DNA of 9,609 bases from an uncultured Solirubrobacteraceae bacterium (GCA_955652345.1 CATPBV010000343.1:1-9609), one strand, 5' to 3'; counted from the stretch's first letter, positions 1 through 7,059 are shown. The notes: generated by a model not told the origin, from the letters alone. Numbers and translations: made by a program.

Positions 1-114
1 AACCAGTCTCTCACGGCTCGCCGGCTGACTCCCGGATCGCGCATCTGGGGTAGATATCGGCGAGGGTCAGGCGATCTTGAACGTCTTTGTGGCCGGCGTA
101 CCGCGTCCTGCGGT

Positions 115-867
115 GTGATCACGCTCGCTCGCGTTGGCAGTGGGCGTGATCGACGGCAGTCTCTCGTTACTGTGAGCTGGCGTAGGGCGCTGGTGGTTGG
201 GCTCGCGGCGCTTGTGGGGATGGTGATCTCGGCGGCGCTGGCTTCGGCGAGCTCTTTGACCGCCGGTGCTCTGGATCCGAGCTATGGCTCAGGCGGCGCG
301 GTGCTCGAGGACTTCTACGGCACGCAGGATCCCGATCAGGCGAATGCTGTCGCGGTTCAGCCGGACGGCAAGATCGTGGTCGCGGGCTCGACCGGGACCG
401 GTGGCTTCGTGCCGGTCGCGATGGTCGCTCGCTACAACGCGAACGGCAGTCGCGACGCCAGCTTCGGGCCGCCGCCGCACGGGTTCCGAATCCAACAGGT
501 GTGTCTATCTGGTAGCTGCGGACAGGCTGAGGCAGACGCCGTTGCCGTCATGCCGAACGGCGACATCGTCGTCGCGGGTGTGGCAGTCAACAACGCCGCG
601 TTCTTCGTGATGCGGCTGACGCCGTCCGGGGCGCTCGACTCGAGCTTCGCGGGGTCGGCCGGCAACCCCAGTGGGATCGACGCGTTCCAACTCGGGGCCG
701 TCATGACCGGATACCACGTCGGCGGCGTGGCGGTACAAGGCGACGGCTCGATCGTCGTTGATGGCACCTACAACAGCCCACAGCAGGGGTTCATCGCTCG
801 CGTGGTCAGCAGCGGCGGCGCGCTTGATACCGCCGGTTGGAACTTTCCGAACGGATACACGACATAG
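115..867 (+). CDS. Delta-60 repeat beta-propeller protein, exported, 5' part of an interrupted gene
   Basis: This is the N-terminal part of an exported repeat protein of unknown ligand. A basic stretch (WRR, residues 22-24) followed by a hydrophobic run and ALASASS (about 25-47) looks like a Sec signal peptide. Three repeats of the delta-60 type follow, with cores AVAVQPDGKIVVAG (78-91), AVAVMPNGDIVVAG (142-155) and GVAVQGDGSIVVDG (204-217), plus the usual ALDSSF and GSRDASF turns between them. The reading frame is open to the window's left edge, but the first start codon is GTG at 115. A GTG at 172 would place the signal peptide right at the N-terminus and is an attractive alternative; neither start has a clear ribosome-binding site. 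The frame ends at TAG (865-867) inside the fourth repeat, and the rest of the protein continues in the next entry. Family assignment is firm; function is unknown. Confidence 0.8.
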   Translation: MITLARVGSGRDRRQSLVTVSWRRALVVGLAALVGMVISAALASASSLTAGALDPSYGSGGAVLEDFYGTQDPDQANAVAVQPDGKIVVAGSTGTGGFVPVAMVARYNANGSRDASFGPPPHGFRIQQVCLSGSCGQAEADAVAVMPNGDIVVAGVAVNNAAFFVMRLTPSGALDSSFAGSAGNPSGIDAFQLGAVMTGYHVGGVAVQGDGSIVVDGTYNSPQQGFIARVVSSGGALDTAGWNFPNGYTT

Positions 868-949
868 GCGTCACTGACCAGTCTCTCCGCGCTGACTCTC
901 CAGCCAGGCGACGGCAAGGCAGTCGCCCGTCGGCACGGACGGCACGAAG

Positions 950-1990
950 GTGATGATCGCGCGGTTCACCTCCGGGGCAGTGGGGGCCGGGAATCCGGAC
1001 CTGTCCTTCAATGCATCTGGGATCACCGAGGCCGAGGTAGGCGCGGGTCCCGATACCGGCGCCGCTCTCGTCGCGACCACCGGCGGGCGGCTGATCGTGG
1101 CCGCCACCGACCAGACGGGCACGAGCGCCGGGATCGGCCTGTTCCAATTCCTGCAGTCGAACGGCGCGCTTGACACGAGTTTCGCCGGCACCGGCATGGA
1201 GCGGGTAGCTCTCCCAGGCGGCGATGCCGGGACGGCGACGGCGCTGACCCTCGACAAGGCGGGGAAGCTCGTCGTGGCGGGGCAGGACACAAAGACGCAT
1301 CACACGTTCGTCGCGCGGCTCTCGGCTGCGGGGGCGCTCGACGGATCGTTTGGCACCGGCGGCTTCTCGATTCCGACGATCGGGACGACCGATGGCGCTC
1401 AAGCAGTCACCACAGACTCTGCCGGGAACCCGGTGATCGCAGGCTTCGGGACGCCAACGGGCGCACCTGACACCGACGCGATGACCGCCCGGCTGCTCGG
1501 GAGCACCCCTCCTCTGTCGGGCGGCGGAGGAGGCGGCGGAGGGGGCGGCCCTCCCGGCACGGCGCCGATCCTGTCCCACGTCGCGCAGACACACGCCACA
1601 TGGCGCGGAGGCCCGGCGCTCGCGGTAATCACGAGAGCGACTCACCCGAGGCATCGGCACAGAGCACCGATCGGAACGACCTTCTCGTTCACCCTCAACG
1701 AATCCGCAAACATCTCATTGGTGTTCGTGCAACAGGAGCCGGGCAGACGCGTGCATGGCAAGTGCGTGGTGCAGACCAAGCGCAACAAACGCAAACCCAG
1801 CTGCAGACGCCACGTGCAGCGCGCAACGCGCATGCTGGCGGGCCATGCCGGCCTGAACAGCGTCGCGTTCGAGGGTCGCCTCAACCCGATCGTCAGGCTC
1901 CCACTCGGCCGCTACACCCTTATGATCACCGCGACCGCGGCCGGCAAGCAGTCGCCCTCGAAATCGCTCAGTTTCACGATCGTGCGCTGA
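950..1990 (+). CDS. Delta-60 repeat protein, 3' part of the interrupted gene, with C-terminal beta-sandwich domain
   Basis: This is the remainder of the preceding gene in a shifted frame, so the GTG at 950 is only the first available start and falls inside a repeat (the MIARFTS strand that normally follows VVAGTDGTK). Three complete repeat cores are seen at residues 38-52 (ALVATTGGRLIVAA), 98-111 (ALTLDKAGKLVVAG) and 151-164 (AVTTDSAGNPVIAG). A ten-glycine linker (191-200) leads to a basic C-terminal domain (about 242-346) that starts GTTFSFTLNE, contains two cysteines (272, 285) and ends SFTIVR. Such tails are familiar to me from secreted Solirubrobacterales proteins and probably form a beta-sandwich with a wall or surface role; that role is inference. 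Codons in frame 1 around 889-920 still spell ALTLQPGDGKAV, so the break is downstream of this, near 921-931. If the break is real, this part would lack a signal peptide and not be exported. Confidence 0.78.
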   Translation: MMIARFTSGAVGAGNPDLSFNASGITEAEVGAGPDTGAALVATTGGRLIVAATDQTGTSAGIGLFQFLQSNGALDTSFAGTGMERVALPGGDAGTATALTLDKAGKLVVAGQDTKTHHTFVARLSAAGALDGSFGTGGFSIPTIGTTDGAQAVTTDSAGNPVIAGFGTPTGAPDTDAMTARLLGSTPPLSGGGGGGGGGGPPGTAPILSHVAQTHATWRGGPALAVITRATHPRHRHRAPIGTTFSFTLNESANISLVFVQQEPGRRVHGKCVVQTKRNKRKPSCRRHVQRATRMLAGHAGLNSVAFEGRLNPIVRLPLGRYTLMITATAAGKQSPSKSLSFTIVR

Positions 1991-2014
1991 CCGGCGTTTG
2001 CACGATCGCGCCGG
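1991..2014 (+). terminator. Candidate hairpin after the delta-60 gene
   Basis: CCGGCG at 1991-1996 pairs perfectly with CGCCGG at 2009-2014 around a 12-base loop, directly after the TGA at 1988-1990. There is no T-run after it, so it would be a non-canonical terminator at best. Short GC inverted repeats are common by chance in this composition; its position is the main support. Confidence 0.3.
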
Positions 2015-2078
2015 AGTGTGGCGCGAGCACCGCCGATCGAGGGCAGGGCCGTGCACCCGTCGTGTCGAACGTGACGAC

Positions 2079-2807
2079 GTGGACGAGCGGAGTGCCAAGT
2101 GGGAGCAACGATTCACGATCCCAGTGATCGTCGGTGCTCTCGCGACCGTTCCGCTACTGATCCTCGAGCAGAACGCTCACCATGAGCCACTGAGATCGAT
2201 CGCGTACATCGGGGACTGGGTGGTCTGGTCGGTCTTCGCGCTCGAGCTGATCGTGATGCTTGCGGTGGTGCCGTCGCGGTGGCAGTACATCCGCGAGCAC
2301 CCGATCGATATCGCAATCGTCCTGTTGACGCCGCCGGTTCTGTCGCGCGCGCTTCAGTCCTTCCGAGTGTTCCGTGTGCTGCGCCTCCTGCGTCTTCTGC
2401 GCCTCGGCCCATTGATCCGGCGAGCGTTCTCGCTCGAGGGATTGCGGTACGCGACACTGCTTGCTGTCGTGATGCTTGTGGGTGGGGCCGAGGCGTTCGC
2501 GTCGGCGGAGAACGTTTCGCTCGGAGACGGGATCTACTGGGCGCTGGGGACGATGACGACGGTCGGCTACGGCGACATCACTCCGAAGACGCCGACGGGC
2601 AAGATCATTGCGTGCACGCTGATGGTGGTCGGTATCGGGTTCTTTGCGCTGATCACGGGGGCGATCGCGCAGCGCTTCCTGGCAACCGACGTTGAGGAGA
2701 TAGAGACTGAGGAGAAGGAGATCCTCGAGCACATCCGGGCTCTCGGCGAGCGGCTCGCGACGCTCGAGGCGTCCGTGCGGAGGCGCGAGCAGCCTCCGAG
2801 CTCCTGA
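2079..2807 (+). CDS. Six-transmembrane voltage-gated-type potassium channel
   Basis: This is a membrane potassium channel of the voltage-gated (Kv/KvAP-like) superfamily. From the GTG at 2079 it has 242 residues. Hydrophobic segments are S1 about 15-30, S2 44-64, S3 74-88, S5 122-143 and S6 174-200. S4 carries arginines at every third position (R96, R99, R102, R105, R108), a textbook voltage sensor. The pore loop holds the selectivity filter TTVGYGD (160-166), which specifies K+. After S6 lies an acidic, heptad-like helix (about 204-236), a likely tetramerisation coiled coil. The frame is open upstream to a TTG at 1998, but that extension is arginine-rich and unlike the family, whereas MDERSAKWEQRF at 2079 matches the typical short cytoplasmic N-terminus. 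No clear ribosome-binding site precedes it. It stands alone between two exported-protein genes; a role in membrane potential or osmotic balance is inferred from family only. Confidence 0.92.
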   Translation: MDERSAKWEQRFTIPVIVGALATVPLLILEQNAHHEPLRSIAYIGDWVVWSVFALELIVMLAVVPSRWQYIREHPIDIAIVLLTPPVLSRALQSFRVFRVLRLLRLLRLGPLIRRAFSLEGLRYATLLAVVMLVGGAEAFASAENVSLGDGIYWALGTMTTVGYGDITPKTPTGKIIACTLMVVGIGFFALITGAIAQRFLATDVEEIETEEKEILEHIRALGERLATLEASVRRREQPPSS

Positions 2808-2820
2808 CCCAGCGTTCCGA

Positions 2821-2841
2821 CGCGCCGTAACGAACGGCGCG
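2821..2841. terminator. Bidirectional terminator hairpin between convergent genes
   Basis: CGCGCCGT (2821-2828) pairs perfectly over 8 bp with ACGGCGCG (2834-2841) around the 5-base loop AACGA. It lies in the 38-base gap between the channel stop (2807) and the stop of the convergent propeller gene (2846), the expected place for a shared terminator. There is no T-run on either side, as often in GC-rich actinobacteria. Confidence 0.6.
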
Positions 2842-2845
2842 GTCT

Positions 2846-4318
2846 TCAACGATGCCTGTGACGCGCGGTTAGCCGTACGCCAACCGTCGACCCGCTCGGC
2901 AGCACGGTGCCGGGCTGGAGCCGCTGAGACCCGACCACCAGCGGAGCGAGCGCGTGTCCCTTCCGAGCACGCGGTCTCACGATCCTTCCCAACCGGCAGT
3001 TCGCGGCGGCCAGAAGCCTCCGCGCGGTCGCGAGCGTCTTGCCCTTGAGCTTCGGGACCTTGCAGGTGGGCGGCGTGCCGCCACGACCGCCCGGTCCGGT
3101 CGTGCCGCATTGTGCTGCCGTCCCGGCGCAGAAACTTCCGGCGCCGGTGCTCGGCGCGTGCACCGGGTCCCCTGAATACGCGGCGGTGAGCGGCTGCGCA
3201 CCGGGCCCCGAGGACGCGGCCGCGACGGTGCAGGACGCGCCGCCGCCGGGCCTCGGCGTGAGCGTGCATGAGTTCCCGCCGGAGAAGTACGACGAGCCGC
3301 CGCCACCGAACACGATGTTCCCGGTCGCGATCGACGTCGATGCGGAATCGCTGACCATCGCGGTGCAAGCACTGACGCTCCCGACCGCGAGGCTTGGCGG
3401 GTTGCAGCTGACGGTTGTGTGGGTCGCGTCGATCGCGGAATCAATCGCGACGCCCCAGGGCCCGCCGGTGTCGCTGATGAACGTCGGCTGGACATTGGTC
3501 GCCCCGGGTGAGCCGACCGTCGCGCGGCCGATCGCGCCGGCGGTGTGGTCAACCCAATAGAGCTCGTTCCCATCGGTCGCGACTCCGGTTGGGTATGTCA
3601 GACCCGACACGTAGTTCTCGTCGAGGCCGGTGCCGTTGACCCGCTCCCGGCCGATCACGCCGTCGGGAGTGGGGTTGCCGAGGATGTTCTCGGTCCAGTA
3701 GACGTAGCCATTCGCGGCGGCCAGCGATGTGCCTGCGAACCCGCTGATAGAAGTGAACACAGTTGGAGCAGGGCTTCCGGCCGACGAGACGCTCATGATC
3801 TGCGCGCTCTCCCCTACGTACAGGACGCCGCCGTACGCCGTGATCCCGAAGGGCGCATGGCCACTGCCCATGTCGATGAAGTGGGCAACCGCGGCTGACC
3901 CGTCGACACGCACGCGGCCGATGTAGCGGGTGCCGTCAGTCCAGTAGATGTAGGTGCCATCGGTCGTGACCGCGAACACCACGCCGCTGATCGCGGTGCC
4001 GGAGATGAAGTTCGGGTTCGCGCCGCTGCCGTCGAGATTCGCGCGGCCGATCGAGAAGACGCCGGCGTTGTCGTTGGCCCAGTAGATGTGAATCCCGTCG
4101 CTGACGATCCCACCGGGCCCCGAGGCGCTAGTGATCAGGGTGCCCGTGACGCCACTACCGTCGTTGTTGGCACGCCCGATCGTCGTGCCCGTCGACGAAG
4201 TCCCCGGGCCGTTGTCGGTCCAGTAGACATAGGCGGACGCGATGGGCGCGCAAGCCGCTAGGGCTCCGACCGCGGCGGCGAGCGCGAGCGCGGCCCGCGC
4301 CAGCCTCAGGTGTGTCAT
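2846..4318 (-). CDS. Exported YWTD-type beta-propeller protein with Ig-like and PASTA domains
   Basis: From the ATG at 4318 the protein has 490 residues; a TTG at 4327 would add three. The N-terminus is a signal sequence (basic start, AALALAAAV core) with two possible exits: a signal peptidase I site at ASA-Y (about 29/30) or a lipobox LAAC (cysteine 23). The mature protein begins at once with propeller blades, marked by YVYWTD (30-35), IYWAN (78-82), YIYWTD (123-128), LYVGES (166-171), YVYWTE (205-210) and LYWVD (253-257). Six such marks fit the six-bladed LDL-receptor YWTD fold, and IGRANxDGSG turns recur between them. An Ig-like domain (about 300-397, with the AAYSGD turn) and a C-terminal PASTA-like domain (about 420-487, VPKLKGKTLATARRLL) follow. 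PASTA domains often bind cell-wall muropeptides, so a wall-associated binding role is likely, but the ligand is unknown. It is transcribed divergently from the lipoprotein gene to its right. Confidence 0.88.
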   Translation of the reverse strand: MTHLRLARAALALAAAVGALAACAPIASAYVYWTDNGPGTSSTGTTIGRANNDGSGVTGTLITSASGPGGIVSDGIHIYWANDNAGVFSIGRANLDGSGANPNFISGTAISGVVFAVTTDGTYIYWTDGTRYIGRVRVDGSAAVAHFIDMGSGHAPFGITAYGGVLYVGESAQIMSVSSAGSPAPTVFTSISGFAGTSLAAANGYVYWTENILGNPTPDGVIGRERVNGTGLDENYVSGLTYPTGVATDGNELYWVDHTAGAIGRATVGSPGATNVQPTFISDTGGPWGVAIDSAIDATHTTVSCNPPSLAVGSVSACTAMVSDSASTSIATGNIVFGGGGSSYFSGGNSCTLTPRPGGGASCTVAAASSGPGAQPLTAAYSGDPVHAPSTGAGSFCAGTAAQCGTTGPGGRGGTPPTCKVPKLKGKTLATARRLLAAANCRLGRIVRPRARKGHALAPLVVGSQRLQPGTVLPSGSTVGVRLTARHRHR

Positions 4319-4461
4319 GCCGACCAACGTGCACTCACGTCCATCCCATACCTCTTACATCGTCCGCTGAGCTTCGGTGCTTGACCCGAGCCGGCTTGCG
4401 ACCGCGACACGTGAGTCACCCAGCTGCGGGATGGTTCGAGTCGTCTGGAACACTCTGAGCG
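4319..4461. promoter_or_regulatory. Divergent intergenic region with inverted ACGTGAGT motifs
   Basis: This gap must hold the promoters of both divergent genes. I see no convincing -35/-10 pair: TTGACC at 4381-4386 resembles a -35 box but has no -10 box at the right distance. The word ACGTGAGT occurs on the plus strand at 4409-4416 and on the minus strand at 4333-4340, each within a short palindrome (GTGAGTCAC at 4411-4419; ACGTG/CACGT at 4327-4340). This could be a pair of regulator sites, but chance is possible. Confidence 0.3.
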
Positions 4462-5475
4462 GTGCGCGCTCGACGCCGCATCTCGAGCCGCCTCAGCGGG
4501 GCCGCCTGCCTGGCGTGCGTGGCCTTGATCGGTGCTGGGTGCGGCTCGTCGCACAGAGCGTCAACGAGGCTCGCTGTGCGGACGACCAGCTCGCCCGCCG
4601 CGACCGGTCCGACACGATCGACGCCACCGGTGAGGAGACGCAAGCGGTTCGGTCCGATCGCGATCCTCCCCGGCGCGCGCCGCCAAGGCCTGTTCGGCTG
4701 GACGCCGGCCGTGACGGTCGGCGGGCAGACGGCGGTGTGGATCTCTCGTGTGAGCGCGTTTCACGAAGCCGGCTTCACGATTACCCTGCTGCGCTTCGAT
4801 CAGCACCTGGTCAGGCTGGCCCTGCACGCCGGCGGATCGCAGCCGGGCGGGTCTGGCTGGCGGTATGGAGCCTCGATCGCGGGCGGCGAGCGCCGCGTCG
4901 TTGTCGTTGCGTTCAACAGCGCGTTCCAGGAGGGCTACGGCGCCGGCGGCTTTGCGGAGGGCGGCCGGGTGGGGTGGAGGCTGAGTCGTGGAGTGGCTTC
5001 GGTCGTGATCTACCGAGATGGGATCGCCGATATCGGGCGCTGGCAGCAGACCGTGCCGGCCGCGGGGCGGGCGGTCGAGGCAGTCAGGCAGAACCTCGGC
5101 CTGCTGATAAGCGCCGGTCGCATCGCGTCCACGGTCGACACGTGCATCAAGGTGTGCTGGGGTGACCCGCTGCACGAGCAGCCGATCGTGGCTCGGTCGG
5201 CGCTGGGGATCATGCCGGGTGGCGATCTGGTGCTGGCAGCCGGGCACGACCTGTCGGTGCGCGCGCTGGCGCAGGCGATGGCCGGCAAGGGAGTCGTTCG
5301 CGCGATGGAGCTCGACATCAACCCGCGGTGGGTGGCCATCTATCTGTACGCGCATTCCCGGCATCGCGCCGCACCGGTCGCGATCCCGCTCGTGCCCGGA
5401 CAGAGAGGCATCCCCGGCGACTTCCTCACGCCCTACTTTCGCGACTTCTTCACGATCCTCGCGCGCCGGCGATGA
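4462..5475 (+). CDS. Phosphodiester glycosidase-like (NAGPA/DUF2233 family) envelope lipoprotein
   Basis: This 337-residue protein starts at GTG 4462 with an arginine-rich n-region, a hydrophobic core and LIGAGC-GSS (cysteine 27), a near-lipobox with glycine at -3, so it is probably a lipoprotein held on the outer face of the membrane. A Ser/Thr/Pro-rich linker (about 31-57) leads to the catalytic-type domain. Marks of the phosphodiester glycosidase family are FNSAF (151-155), VVIYRDGIADIG (181-192), RQNLGLLI (209-216), RSALGIMPGGDLVLA (245-259) and AMELDINPRW (281-290), then LTPYFRDFF near the end. The well-known members have a glycine-rich LDGGGS motif where this one has ELDINPRW, so substrate or activity may differ. 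Those enzymes cleave sugar-phosphodiester bonds. The stop codon overlaps an ATG (ATGA, 5472-5475), and the phospholipase D gene follows on the same strand 82 bases on, suggesting a shared transcript. Family call is made from memory of motifs. Confidence 0.75.
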   Translation: MRARRRISSRLSGAACLACVALIGAGCGSSHRASTRLAVRTTSSPAATGPTRSTPPVRRRKRFGPIAILPGARRQGLFGWTPAVTVGGQTAVWISRVSAFHEAGFTITLLRFDQHLVRLALHAGGSQPGGSGWRYGASIAGGERRVVVVAFNSAFQEGYGAGGFAEGGRVGWRLSRGVASVVIYRDGIADIGRWQQTVPAAGRAVEAVRQNLGLLISAGRIASTVDTCIKVCWGDPLHEQPIVARSALGIMPGGDLVLAAGHDLSVRALAQAMAGKGVVRAMELDINPRWVAIYLYAHSRHRAAPVAIPLVPGQRGIPGDFLTPYFRDFFTILARRR

Positions 5476-5558
5476 GTTCCGCGCCCGACGTCGGCAGGAC
5501 GGCGCACCACGCCCCGCGAGTGGTTGGAGGCGGGCGCTCTCGGGGACGATCCGGTTGA
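5472..5558 (+). CDS. Possible 28-codon linking ORF between lipoprotein and PLD genes
   Basis: An ATG overlaps the lipoprotein stop as ATGA, and this frame ends in TGA at 5556-5558, which overlaps the ATG of the phospholipase D gene (TGATG). The product would be 28 residues, rich in Gly and Arg, with no recognisable motif. Its only support is the double stop-start overlap, which could pass ribosomes from one gene to the next. It may equally be chance in GC-rich DNA; the peptide itself is unlikely to have a function. Confidence 0.25.
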   Translation: MSSAPDVGRTAHHAPRVVGGGRSRGRSG

Positions 5559-7018
5559 TGCCCGCATTCCCCGAGTCGCTGGTCTCGCGCGCTGACGCGA
5601 TCGCGGGCGCGGGGGTCGAGGAAGCGGTGCGGCGCAAGCACCGGTTTCGCCTGCGGCGCCTGGGGCATGCCGATGCCCTGGCGCCGCCCGACGCCCGCAT
5701 CTGGGCGGCCGGCGATCCGGAGCCGCGGGAGGGATGCTCACTGGACGTCCTGGTGGATGGTGCGGAGGCGTTCGGAGTGATTGTCGCGGCGATTGAGCAG
5801 GCGCGGGAGTTCGTCCACATCGCGGGCTGGCACGTCGCCCCGCACCTCGAGCTGGTGAGGGGCGAACGGCCGCGCGTTCTCGGAGCGCTCCTGGCCGAAG
5901 TGGCGCAGCGGATCGACGTCAGGGTGCTTGTGTGGGCCGGTGCCCCGGTGCCCATCTTTCATCCCACGCGCGGCGAGGTCCGCCGCGCCGTCGAGCGGTT
6001 GAAGCGCGGCACCAAGATCCGTTGCGAGACTGACCCGCGCGAGCATCCGTTTCACTGCCACCACGAGAAGATCGTCGTGGTCGATGGAGAGGTCGCGTTC
6101 GTCGGCGGGATCGACATGACCGACCTGGCCGGCGATCGATTCGACGTGTCCGAGCATCCAGCGCGTCGTCGCCTCGGGTGGCATGACGTCACGACGAGGA
6201 TCCAAGGCCCGGCTGTGCGAGACGTCGCAGACCACTTCGCGTTGCGCTGGGAGGAGCTGACCGGAGAGGAGCTCGTAGCCCGGGCCGCCCCGTCGCCGGC
6301 CGGACAGACACGGGTCCAGGTCGTGCGCACGATCGCGGATGGCATGTACCGGAGGGTGCCCCGTGGCGAGTTCCGCGTCCTCGAAAGCTACGTGCGCGCG
6401 ATCCGCCAGGCCCGGCGCTTCATCTACCTCGAGAACCAGTTTCTGTGGTCACCGGGGATCGTCGCGCTGCTCGCGGACAAGCTGCGCTCCCCGCCTTCCG
6501 AGCGCTTCCGGATCGTGATCCTGCTCCCGGCGAAGGCAAACAACGGCCAGGACGACACGAGTGGTCAGCTATCAGTTCTGGTGGCGGCCGACGACGGCAA
6601 CGATCGGTCTCTGGCCGCGACGATCCGCTCTCTCAGCGGCGGCCGAGACGACCCTCTCTACGTACATGCCAAGGTTGGGATCGTGGACGATCGCTGGCTG
6701 ACGGTCGGGTCGGCAAACCTGAACGCGCACTCACTGATGAACGACACCGAGATGAATGTCGTGACCGACGACCCCGAGGTGGTGCGGATGACGCGCCTGC
6801 GCCTCTGGGCGGAGCACCTCCAAGTCGCCGCCGAGACGATCGCCGCCGAGGATCCCGCGACGGCGATTGATGAGCGCTGGCGCCCGATCGCCCTCGAGCA
6901 GCTCCGCCGCCTCAGGGACGGCGCCCCGGCGACGCACCGCCTCCTGGCGATGCCCGGCATGTCGCGACGCTCGCGCAGGCTGCTCGGCCCGCTTGTCGGC
7001 CTGATCGACGACGGGTGA
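5558..7018 (+). CDS. Phospholipase D-family phosphodiesterase (two HKD motifs)
   Basis: This 486-residue enzyme has both halves of the PLD superfamily active site. The first HKD motif is HEKIVVVD (H169, K171, D176) followed by VGGID; the second is HAKVGIVD (H370, K372, D377) followed by GSANLN. YLENQF (290-295) opens the second half, as in many phospholipases D. In the family the two histidines act in a phosphatidyl-enzyme mechanism that hydrolyses phospholipids or transfers the phosphatidyl group, as cardiolipin synthases do. No signal peptide and no N-terminal membrane segments are visible, unlike typical bacterial ClsA, so it should be cytosolic or peripheral. The frame stays open upstream into the lipoprotein gene, but the ATG at 5558 is the sensible start: it is the first one beyond that gene's end, and the upstream translation is shadow. 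Ribosome binding is weak (GGGGA about 12 bases upstream). PLD-type hydrolase and cardiolipin-synthase-like enzyme both remain possible. Confidence 0.9.
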   Translation: MPAFPESLVSRADAIAGAGVEEAVRRKHRFRLRRLGHADALAPPDARIWAAGDPEPREGCSLDVLVDGAEAFGVIVAAIEQAREFVHIAGWHVAPHLELVRGERPRVLGALLAEVAQRIDVRVLVWAGAPVPIFHPTRGEVRRAVERLKRGTKIRCETDPREHPFHCHHEKIVVVDGEVAFVGGIDMTDLAGDRFDVSEHPARRRLGWHDVTTRIQGPAVRDVADHFALRWEELTGEELVARAAPSPAGQTRVQVVRTIADGMYRRVPRGEFRVLESYVRAIRQARRFIYLENQFLWSPGIVALLADKLRSPPSERFRIVILLPAKANNGQDDTSGQLSVLVAADDGNDRSLAATIRSLSGGRDDPLYVHAKVGIVDDRWLTVGSANLNAHSLMNDTEMNVVTDDPEVVRMTRLRLWAEHLQVAAETIAAEDPATAIDERWRPIALEQLRRLRDGAPATHRLLAMPGMSRRSRRLLGPLVGLIDDG

Positions 7019-7036
7019 GCGGTGCGCCGGTCGCTC

Positions 7037-7059
7037 GCTACGTCACGCGTGTGACGAGC
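7037..7059. terminator. Bidirectional hairpin between PLD and aldehyde dehydrogenase genes
   Basis: CGTCAC (7041-7046) pairs perfectly with GTGACG (7051-7056) around a GCGT loop. Three more pairs (GCT 7037-7039 with AGC 7057-7059) extend it past a one-base bulge at 7040. It sits at the meeting point of two convergent genes and overlaps the last codons and stop of the aldehyde dehydrogenase. No T-run is present. Confidence 0.45.

Noticed and set aside
1519..1555. GGC/GGA-rich tract as a possible DNA repeat or unstable element
   Set aside because: It encodes the glycine linker between the propeller and the C-terminal domain and needs no other explanation.
806..1660. 284-codon minus-strand open frame bridging the break in the delta-60 gene
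   Set aside because: It looked as if it might explain the interruption, but its translation is arginine-rich and motif-free, while the plus strand carries regular repeats on both sides.
1998..2078. Upstream extension of the potassium channel to TTG 1998
   Set aside because: The added residues are Arg-rich and unlike the short N-terminus of the family, and they overlap a possible terminator hairpin.
2154..3368. 404-codon minus-strand open frame across the channel gene and part of the propeller gene
   Set aside because: The translation is rich in Arg, His and Gln with no motif, and it overlaps two well-supported genes; it is a shadow frame of GC-rich coding DNA.
5162..5557. N-terminal extension of the PLD frame into the lipoprotein gene
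   Set aside because: The extension translates as Arg/Trp/Ser-rich shadow sequence of the lipoprotein gene; ATG 5558 fits the family start.
4561..5955. 464-codon minus-strand open frame opposite the lipoprotein and PLD genes
   Set aside because: Low-complexity Arg/Ala/Pro composition and no recognisable domain; the plus-strand genes carry clear family motifs.
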